DNA of 10,432 bases from Pseudomonadota bacterium (lineage in GTDB: Bacteria > Desulfobacterota > Syntrophia > Syntrophales > UBA5619), in NCBI GenBank assembly GCA_018896355.1, contig JAHIMW010000144.1:1-10432 (forward strand), written 5' to 3'. Positions 5,698-10,432 of the stretch are shown piece by piece (the stretch's first letter is position 1; every line of letters starts with the position of its first letter). The notes under the pieces are model-generated. The model made no database searches and had not been told where the DNA came from. It saw nothing but the letters and a program-made list of their open reading frames with translations. Both the position numbers and the translations under genes were made by a program.

Positions 5698-6579
5698 ATG
5701 CCTGAAGCGGATACCGGAAAGGTCGAAAAAAGTTTTTATACGGATGTACCTCAAAAGAGCGAACTCTTTTTCCTGAAAGGGTCGAATTCCTATGACTGGG
5801 GGATGAAAAACCGGCTTGCCCGCATTTTTAATGCAACGTCCGGAAAGACCGTGATGCTCGCCTTTGACCACGGCTATTTCCAGGGACCGACGACCGGTCT
5901 GGAGCGGCCGGATATCACCATCCTGCCGCTCGCGCCCTACGCCGATGCGCTCATGCTTACACGCGGGATTCTGCGGTCTGTAATCCCTCCTTCGCTGAAT
6001 AAGGCCACGGTGCTTCGCGCCAGCGGCGGACCGAGCATTCTGAAGGAACTCTCCAACGAACATATCGCGATGGATATGGACGATGCGGTTCGCCTGAACG
6101 CAGGCGCCGTTGCGACACAGGTGTTCATCGGCGGCGCGTTCGAAACGCAGTCGGTGATCAACCTTACGCGTCTGATCGACATGGGCAACCGGGTCGGCAT
6201 TCCGGTTCTGGGTGTAACGGCGGTCGGCAAGGAACTGGTCCGCGACACCAAGTACATCCGGCTTGCCACGCGCATCTGCGCCGAGCTCGGGGCTGCGTTT
6301 GTCAAGACCTATTTCGTGCCCGATTTTGAGACGGTTACCGCCGCCTGTCCCGTTCCCATCGTCATCGCCGGCGGCAAGAAACTCCCCGAGCTCGATGCGC
6401 TGCAGATGGCCTATGAGGCGATCAACCAGGGGGCGGCGGGTGTGGACATGGGGAGGAACATTTTCCAGTCCGAAGCGCCGGTGGCCATGATCAGAGCCGT
6501 TCGCAAGGTGGTTCATGAAAACATGAGACCCAAGCAGGCGTATGAGATGTTCCTCGATCTGAAACAGCAACAGGCATAA
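5698..6579 (+). CDS. lsrF: LsrF-type 3-hydroxy-5-phosphonooxypentane-2,4-dione thiolase / class I aldolase
   Basis: The product is 293 residues. By recall it matches E. coli LsrF nearly block for block: LKG-x5-DWGM (26-36), TGKTVMLAFDHGYFQGPTTG-type block (48-67), TRGILRSV (88-95), MDDAVRLN (127-134), VRD (181-183), KTY (203-205), PVPIVIAGGKKLPE (218-231) and GVDMGRNIFQS (248-258). Lys203 falls at the position of the Schiff-base lysine of LsrF. LsrF moves an acetyl group from the phosphorylated AI-2 derivative P-HPD to CoA, giving acetyl-CoA and dihydroxyacetone phosphate in the cytoplasm. The start at 5698 is set by AAAGGAGG 5 nt upstream; an in-frame ATG at 5656 has no such site. Other lsr genes (lsrK, lsrR, lsrACDB, lsrG) are not in the window. 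The next gene follows after 24 bp. The family is certain; the substrate here is open. Confidence 0.9.
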   Translation: MPEADTGKVEKSFYTDVPQKSELFFLKGSNSYDWGMKNRLARIFNATSGKTVMLAFDHGYFQGPTTGLERPDITILPLAPYADALMLTRGILRSVIPPSLNKATVLRASGGPSILKELSNEHIAMDMDDAVRLNAGAVATQVFIGGAFETQSVINLTRLIDMGNRVGIPVLGVTAVGKELVRDTKYIRLATRICAELGAAFVKTYFVPDFETVTAACPVPIVIAGGKKLPELDALQMAYEAINQGAAGVDMGRNIFQSEAPVAMIRAVRKVVHENMRPKQAYEMFLDLKQQQA

Positions 6580-6603
6580 TGCCCTGACGGGAAAGCAACC
6601 ATC

Positions 6604-8721
6604 ATGAACAACGGCTGGATTGAAGCGGAAGCGGACGATTTCATAAAGGCCCATGGCCCTGAAAGGGGAAACGACGTCGCGCTCATGGCCTATGCGACGC
6701 GCCTGCTGGGAAGCCGGCCGGATCTGGCCATGCACGGCGGCGGAAACACGTCGCTCAAGGGGGTGGTCAAAACCGTTGCCGGCGATGAGGTTGCGGCGCT
6801 TTTTGTGAAGGCGTCGGGTGTTGCGCTGGAAGCGGTTCTCCCCTCGGATTTTGTCTGTCTCGACCATGCTTATCTCAAGAAACTGCGCGCCGTTTCGTCC
6901 CTGACCGATGAAATCATGGCCGACGAATTCCGCACGCGCATGCTCAAACCCGGCGATGCGTTGCCTTCGATCGAGACGTTGATGCATGCCTTCCTCGACC
7001 AAAGAAGCATTGTGCATACGCATCCGACGGCCATCCTGGCGCTGACCAATCGGGCCGGGGGTGAAGAAGCGATCACCGCCGCATTGGGAGGCGATGTCGG
7101 GGTGGCGCCGTATATCAATTCAGGTCTGGCGCTTGGCCGCGCGGTCGCCGATGCGTTCGACGCCGGAAAAGAGCTCCGGGCGATCGTGGTGATGCATCAC
7201 GGCCTGATCACATGGGGGACGGGTCCGAAACAGGCGTATGACAGTACGATAGAAATGGTCGGCAGGGCGGAAGAATACCTGCGGAAGTCCCGGCGGAGGA
7301 TCTTCCCGCTGAACACGGCGACACCCCTTGAAACCGCCCGGAAGCGTTATACGAAAATCGCGCCGCTGCTCCGGGGCCTGCTTTCGCCGGAGTCCGACGA
7401 CCCGGACAACACGCATGAAAAAACGGTCCTCGCGCCGCTCATCTCCAGAGAGACTCTCGATATTCTTGACTCTCCCGATGCCAACGCGCTTGCCTGCACA
7501 GAGCCGCTGACACCGGATTATCTGGTGCGGACAAAGGCGTATCCGCTGTTCATCGAAAACCCCGATTATGAAGACATCGATCTCCTTGGCCGACAGGTTG
7601 CCCGGGAGATCGAATTGTTCAGCGCCCGCTATGACGCCTATCTCAAGAAATTCTCATCACGTCTCCCGGAATTCGACGCTTCCGGTTTCGACCTTCTGCC
7701 GAGGGTCGTCCTGCTGCCCGGCCTGGGCGCCGTCTGCGCAGGACCGGACCTGGGCATGGCGCGAATCGCCCGCGACATCACGGAGCAGGCGCTCATCGTC
7801 AAGCGCGCGATCAGTGAAACGGACGGAACATACCTCGGACTGACGGAAGAGCATCTGTTCGACATGGAATTCAGGGCGTTTCAGCGGACAAAGGTCGCCT
7901 GTAAAGGTCAAAAGCCGCCGCTGCGGGGCGGCGTGGCGATCGTCACGGGAGCGGCCGGCGCGATCGGGTCGGGCATCTGCGAAGAATTGCTCCGACAGGG
8001 TTGCCATGTCGCCGCGACGGATCTTGCAGGCGAGAATCTGGACGCTATGGCGTTCACGCTGAAAAACCTGTATGGGGAGCAGGCGCTCGTTGTGCCGCTG
8101 GATGTGACCGACGGCGCAGCGGTAGCGGCCGCATTTGAAAAAACAGTCGAGGCATTCGGCGGGATCGATATCGTCGTCATCAATGCGGGCCTGGCGCATG
8201 TCTCTACGCTTACGGAAATGGATCTGGACGCATTTCGAAAATTAGAGCGGGTCAATATCGAAGGAACCCTTCTGATGCTTGCCCAGGCGGGAAAGCTCTT
8301 CAAACTGCAGAACACCGCCGGCGACGTCGTGCTGATTTCGACGAAGAACGTGTTTGCGCCCGGCGCGAAGTTCGGCGCGTACAGCGCGACAAAGGCCGCG
8401 GCCCACCAGTTGTGCCGCGTTGCGAGCATCGAGTTCGCGGAAATGGGCGTGCGCGTGAACATGGTGTCGCCCGATGCCGTGTTTTCGCACGGGTCGAAGA
8501 GATCGGGCCTGTGGACGCAGGTCGGGCCGGACCGCATGAAGGCCCGCGGCCTTGATGAAAAAGGTCTTGAGGAGTATTATCGCGAGCGAAATTTGCTGAA
8601 GGCGCGGGTCACCGCTGAGCATGTCGCGCGGGCGGTGGTTTTCTTCGTGACCCATCAGACGCCGACAACCGGCGCCACCATTCCCGTCGACGGCGGCCTT
8701 CCGGATTCGACGCCCCGCTGA
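6604..8721 (+). CDS. Bifunctional class II aldolase / short-chain dehydrogenase (RhaD/YuxG-type fusion)
   Basis: The product is 705 residues, the normal size for this fusion. The N-terminal class II aldolase domain (about 20-235) shows HGGGNTS (44-50, phosphate binding), PSIE with likely acid/base Glu124, HTHP (138-141, two zinc-binding His) and MHHG (197-200, third zinc His). A linker region (about 240-430) follows. The C-terminal short-chain dehydrogenase has TGAAGAIG (448-455, cofactor loop), NAG (527-529), Ser579 and Y593-x3-K597. Characterised relatives split rhamnulose-1-phosphate into dihydroxyacetone phosphate and lactaldehyde and then oxidise the aldehyde. No rhamnose kinase, isomerase or transporter is present here, so the true substrate is unknown. 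The gene starts 24 bp after lsrF, with a weak ribosome site (GGGAAAG), and is probably translated from the same transcript. Confidence 0.9.
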   Translation: MNNGWIEAEADDFIKAHGPERGNDVALMAYATRLLGSRPDLAMHGGGNTSLKGVVKTVAGDEVAALFVKASGVALEAVLPSDFVCLDHAYLKKLRAVSSLTDEIMADEFRTRMLKPGDALPSIETLMHAFLDQRSIVHTHPTAILALTNRAGGEEAITAALGGDVGVAPYINSGLALGRAVADAFDAGKELRAIVVMHHGLITWGTGPKQAYDSTIEMVGRAEEYLRKSRRRIFPLNTATPLETARKRYTKIAPLLRGLLSPESDDPDNTHEKTVLAPLISRETLDILDSPDANALACTEPLTPDYLVRTKAYPLFIENPDYEDIDLLGRQVAREIELFSARYDAYLKKFSSRLPEFDASGFDLLPRVVLLPGLGAVCAGPDLGMARIARDITEQALIVKRAISETDGTYLGLTEEHLFDMEFRAFQRTKVACKGQKPPLRGGVAIVTGAAGAIGSGICEELLRQGCHVAATDLAGENLDAMAFTLKNLYGEQALVVPLDVTDGAAVAAAFEKTVEAFGGIDIVVINAGLAHVSTLTEMDLDAFRKLERVNIEGTLLMLAQAGKLFKLQNTAGDVVLISTKNVFAPGAKFGAYSATKAAAHQLCRVASIEFAEMGVRVNMVSPDAVFSHGSKRSGLWTQVGPDRMKARGLDEKGLEEYYRERNLLKARVTAEHVARAVVFFVTHQTPTTGATIPVDGGLPDSTPR

Positions 8722-8810
8722 CAGACCACGGGGAACTTCCTACTATGAGTTCGTATAGTGAATTTCAAGCGGATAATGGATTGGGACAGCACCCGATTTA
8801 TTTTTTCATT

Positions 8811-8974
8811 GAGCCAATTGCAAAAGTACCTATAAGTCCCCTCCCCCCTGGCGGGGGAGGGTTAGGGTGGGGGGAAGGTTGCATTAAATCATCATGTTAC
8901 AATTTCACCCACCCCCTAACCCCCTCCCGTGAAGGGAGGGGGGACCATATTTTGAAGAGTTTTGCAATTGGCTC
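8811..8974. mobile_element. MITE/REPIN-like element with 15-bp terminal inverted repeats
   Basis: GAGCCAATTGCAAAA at 8811-8825 is perfectly inverted at 8960-8974. CATT stands directly outside both ends (8807-8810 and 8975-8978) and may be a 4-bp target duplication. The interior (8836-8945) holds two GC-rich hairpins in opposite orientation: 8839-8847 with 8853-8861, and 8921-8928 with 8934-8941. The bases next to them are also inverted (GTCCCC near 8836 and GGGGAC at 8940-8945; TTAGGG near 8862 and CCCTAA near 8914). There is no open frame with family likeness, so the element must be non-autonomous. It is 164 bp long and lies between the aldolase operon and the toxin-antitoxin promoter. Confidence 0.75.
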
Positions 8975-8976
8975 CA

Positions 8977-9005
8977 TTGACTTTATTTCGGTATGCCCTT
9001 ATAGT
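8977..9005 (+). promoter_or_regulatory. Strong candidate sigma-70 promoter of the toxin-antitoxin operon
   Basis: TTGACT (8977-8982) and TATAGT (9000-9005) each match 5 of 6 consensus bases with a 17-bp spacer. The -35 box begins 3 bp outside the end of the MITE-like element and shares its first two T with the possible CATT target duplication. Confidence 0.65.
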
Positions 9006-9044
9006 TTAGGCCAGTTTTAAGGCCCAGTTTGATGGCCTTTAAGG
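9005..9044. promoter_or_regulatory. Candidate autoregulatory operator of the toxin-antitoxin operon
   Basis: TTTAGGCC (9005-9012) and TTAAGGCC (9017-9024) are direct near-copies, and GGCCTTTAAGG (9034-9044) is an inverted copy. They fill the space between the -10 box and the ribosome site. Antitoxins of this class usually bind such repeats to repress their own operon. Confidence 0.5.
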
Positions 9045-9052
9045 GGGGCGCG

Positions 9053-9286
9053 ATGCAGCAGGCAAAATTCAGTTGTAAAGAGAATCAGATTGAGTTTTTA
9101 AATAATTATAAGGATTACGGTTTTAAGGATAAAAGCGCCATGGTTCGTGAGTCGCTGAATCTGTTAAGGGAAAAGTTGGAATCGCAGAAATTGAGGGAAT
9201 CAGCCGATTTATATGCTGAGACTTACATGGAGGATTCTGAACTCAAGGCATTGACAGACTCAGCCGCACAGGGATGGCCCGAATGA
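9053..9286 (+). CDS. Ribbon-helix-helix-like antitoxin of a MazF toxin
   Basis: The product is 77 residues from ATG 9053, which has an AGGGGGG ribosome site 4 nt upstream; an in-frame ATG at 9029 lacks one and would add 8 residues. The N-terminal part fits a ribbon-helix-helix DNA-binding fold: a short strand (QQAKFSCKE, 2-10), helix (11-20), a turn with Gly23 and a second helix (27-44, KSAMVRESLNLLREKLES). The acidic C-terminus (ADLYAETYMEDSELKAL) is the kind of flexible tail that wraps the toxin. It is not a sequence match to E. coli MazE. Its stop overlaps the start of the toxin gene as ATGA, so the two are translationally coupled. The protein should neutralise the toxin and repress the operon through the GGCC repeats. 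Confidence 0.8.
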   Translation: MQQAKFSCKENQIEFLNNYKDYGFKDKSAMVRESLNLLREKLESQKLRESADLYAETYMEDSELKALTDSAAQGWPE

Positions 9287-9636
9287 CGACCATTGAACGG
9301 GGCATGGTCATCGATATCGATCTGGATCCGGCACAGGGGTCTGAGACAGGTAAAGTGCGACCTTGCGTGGTCGTGACCAACGATGTTTATAATGCGCGCG
9401 TCCCCGTCATCCAGGTTGTGCCGATCACGGCCTGGAATGAGAAGAAGGCGCGAATCATGACTAATGTGACCCTTGCGCCTTCTACGATAAACGGACTTGA
9501 CAAGAAGTCCGTCGCCGACTGCCTGCAAACCCGTCCGATTGACTATCGCTTGAGATTGTCTCGGGTGCGGGGCAAATTGGAACAAGACGATATGCGTGTG
9601 ATCGATCAAGCCCTGAAAGTAGTTTTCTCTCTTTAA
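9283..9636 (+). CDS. mazF: MazF/PemK-family endoribonuclease toxin
   Basis: The product is 117 residues from ATG 9283, which overlaps the antitoxin stop as ATGA (9283-9286). An ATG at 9274 would add three residues but has no well-placed ribosome site. Family marks in order: ERGMVIDIDLDPAQGSETGK (5-24, the conserved loop before the active site), R26-P27, VVVTND (29-34) and VPIT (46-49). Arg26 and Thr49 fit the catalytic Arg and Thr/Ser of MazF/EndoA (R25 and T48 in the well-studied members). Further on, SVADCLQTRPID (76-87) and the C-terminal helix are typical. MazF cuts single-stranded RNA at short specific sites and stops growth when the antitoxin is lost. All key residues are present, so the toxin looks intact. 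The cut site cannot be read from sequence. Confidence 0.92.
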   Translation: MTTIERGMVIDIDLDPAQGSETGKVRPCVVVTNDVYNARVPVIQVVPITAWNEKKARIMTNVTLAPSTINGLDKKSVADCLQTRPIDYRLRLSRVRGKLEQDDMRVIDQALKVVFSL

Positions 9637-9641
9637 AAAAT

Positions 9642-9658
9642 AGGGTCCCCAGTACCCT
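9642..9658 (+). terminator. Weak terminator-like hairpin after the toxin gene
   Basis: AGGGT (9642-9646) pairs with ACCCT (9654-9658) across a 7-nt loop. A run of A precedes it and TCTTT follows. The stem is only 5 bp, so the call is tentative. Confidence 0.3.
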
Positions 9659-10208
9659 CTTTGGCTATCCGGTTTTCGCTGGAGGAAATTCAAACCTTCC
9701 TCTGTACTCTTCTCTGGTTTTTTGTTGCGGCTATGGTCCCTTTGGTAAGCCGGTTTTGTGAGACTTACGTATAGCTTCCTCATTAGATACCTTTTATTGC
9801 GGGCACGCAACGCTATCAAAGTTGCAATTTTGGTTATCCAGGTATATTACTGAATTCCGGATGAAAGCTGGCATTCTTGGAGGATGATCGGGGTTGAGAT
9901 GTGCTTCCTGAACTCCTCAAATTGTCAACATCGATGAAGATGCTTGACTTCAAGCCGTTATCAATGATGTTCCTTTTCATTCACAATTGTGATATGGAGC
10001 ACATGCATGTTAGCGGCTGGATGAGAGGGTGTTTGCGGAAACGTGATGCATGGTCTTGCGTCTCTTTGCCACGAAGCTGGAAACGGCGGAAACAATGGAA
10101 GACGTTGCCCTGAACATGCGCGCACCGTATTTCTACCCGACCTCGACTCAAAAATTTCAACAATGGGCTGATTGATGGGCGACACGTAACCACAAGAAGA
10201 GGGGTATC
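9659..10208. other. Gene-poor region with short repeats
   Basis: No reading frame here has a recognisable family, a good ribosome site or a clear protein character; the frames of 70-74 codons near 9900-10190 lack all three. Structures seen are a near-repeat TTTGG-N4-CCGGTTTT at 9660-9676 and 9741-9757 (81 bp apart), a small stem GAGGAA/TTCCTC (9682-9687 with 9697-9702) and a perfect 12-bp palindrome TCACAATTGTGA at 9981-9992. The stretch is more AT-rich than the neighbouring genes. It may be decayed mobile DNA plus the upstream region of the glycosyltransferase gene. No convincing promoter for that gene was found. Confidence 0.5.
9981..9992. promoter_or_regulatory. Perfect 12-bp palindrome, possible operator
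   Basis: TCACAATTGTGA is fully self-complementary. TTGTGA half-sites are seen in CRP/FNR-type and LacI-type operators, but the spacing here is not that of CRP. It lies 217 bp before the glycosyltransferase start. Confidence 0.3.
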
Positions 10209-10432
10209 ATGTCATCTGTTATTAAGTATTATGAGGGAATCGACTCGGTTGCCGTAATCGGCAACTATCTGCCCCGCCAGTGCGGTATCGCAACCTTCAC
10301 CACGGATCTGGTTGAAGGCTTATCAACGGAAGCCACCGATATTTACTGCTGGGCGGCGGCCATGAACGACAAACCCGAGGGATATCCATATCCGGAAAAA
10401 GTGCGCTTTGAGATCAACCAGAACAAGTTGAC
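10209..10432 (+). CDS. GT4-type glycosyltransferase, N-terminal end (partial)
   Basis: The gene starts at ATG 10209 with GAGGGG 4 nt upstream and runs off the window; 74 residues are visible. They begin MSSVIKYYEGIDSVAVIGNY, followed by LPRQCGIATFTTDLVEGLS, then CWAAAMNDKPEGYPYPEKV and RFEINQNK. The first part is the strand and loop that open the acceptor-side Rossmann domain of group 1 (GT4) glycosyltransferases, with the motif P-x2-CGIATF-x2-DL typical of sugar-nucleotide enzymes that act on envelope or storage glycans. The MND-x-PEGYPYP stretch is, from memory, common in a bacterial subfamily found beside other glycan genes. The donor-binding C-terminal domain is outside the window, so neither sugar nor acceptor can be named. 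Confidence 0.8.
   Translation, partial: MSSVIKYYEGIDSVAVIGNYLPRQCGIATFTTDLVEGLSTEATDIYCWAAAMNDKPEGYPYPEKVRFEINQNKL

Noticed and set aside
5683..7023. 446-codon open frame on the minus strand
   Set aside because: Antisense to lsrF and the start of the aldolase fusion; composition is His/Arg-rich as expected of a shadow frame in GC-rich DNA.
8745..9020. 91-codon open frame on the plus strand
   Set aside because: It runs through the MITE-like element and its GC-rich hairpins and into the toxin-antitoxin promoter; it has no ribosome site or protein-like composition.
9223..9819. 198-codon minus-strand frame, considered as a transposase remnant
   Set aside because: It is mostly antisense to mazF and its N-terminal part matches nothing I recognise; no catalytic motif is seen.

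Overview
The window looks like a piece of chromosome from a GC-rich Gram-negative bacterium. The gene set (FmdB-type zinc ribbon, cobalamin-type radical SAM protein, NDH-2, GT4 glycosyltransferase, MazF-type toxin) and the GC-rich intergenic palindromes suggest a Desulfobacterota member such as Syntrophales. That assignment is from memory of similar genomes and was not tested. There are no rRNA genes, CRISPR arrays or intact transposases. The coding parts look GC-rich and uniform, while 593-900, 3640-3925 and 9637-10208 are visibly more AT-rich.

Left part (1-1787): the 3' end of a C39-like cysteine peptidase gene overlaps a gene for a small TPR lipoprotein. A gene-free stretch follows. It holds two inverted repeats, a 44-bp 3' fragment of a tRNA-Glu gene (a typical integration-site scar) and a terminator. 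Next is a minus-strand gene for a SLOG/Rossmann-like protein, divergent from a type II NADH dehydrogenase.

Middle part (1788-5391): NDH-2 (ndh) converges on a Nudix hydrolase gene with a degenerate Nudix box; a short dispersed-repeat remnant lies between them. The Nudix gene is divergent from a B12-binding-type radical SAM gene, across an AT-rich control region with three copies of a CAGTAAT motif. The radical SAM gene converges on a tiny FmdB-type zinc-ribbon gene.

Metabolic operon (5513-8721): a near-consensus promoter drives two genes. The first is a very clear LsrF homologue (class I thiolase/aldolase of AI-2 breakdown). The second is a 705-residue fusion of a class II aldolase and a short-chain dehydrogenase. 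None of the other lsr genes is visible here. In the known families both enzymes release dihydroxyacetone phosphate, so the pair may be a catabolic module for a phosphorylated deoxy-ketose or dione.

Right part (8722-10432): a 164-bp MITE/REPIN-like element has 15-bp perfect terminal inverted repeats and a possible CATT target duplication, and encloses two GC-rich hairpins. It sits against the promoter of a two-gene toxin-antitoxin operon (ribbon-helix-helix-like antitoxin, MazF toxin). About 570 bp without a recognisable gene follow, and then the start of a glycosyltransferase gene that runs off the window. The GC-rich hairpin family is also present once in the 5' leader of the lsrF operon, so the operon is bracketed by related repeats.
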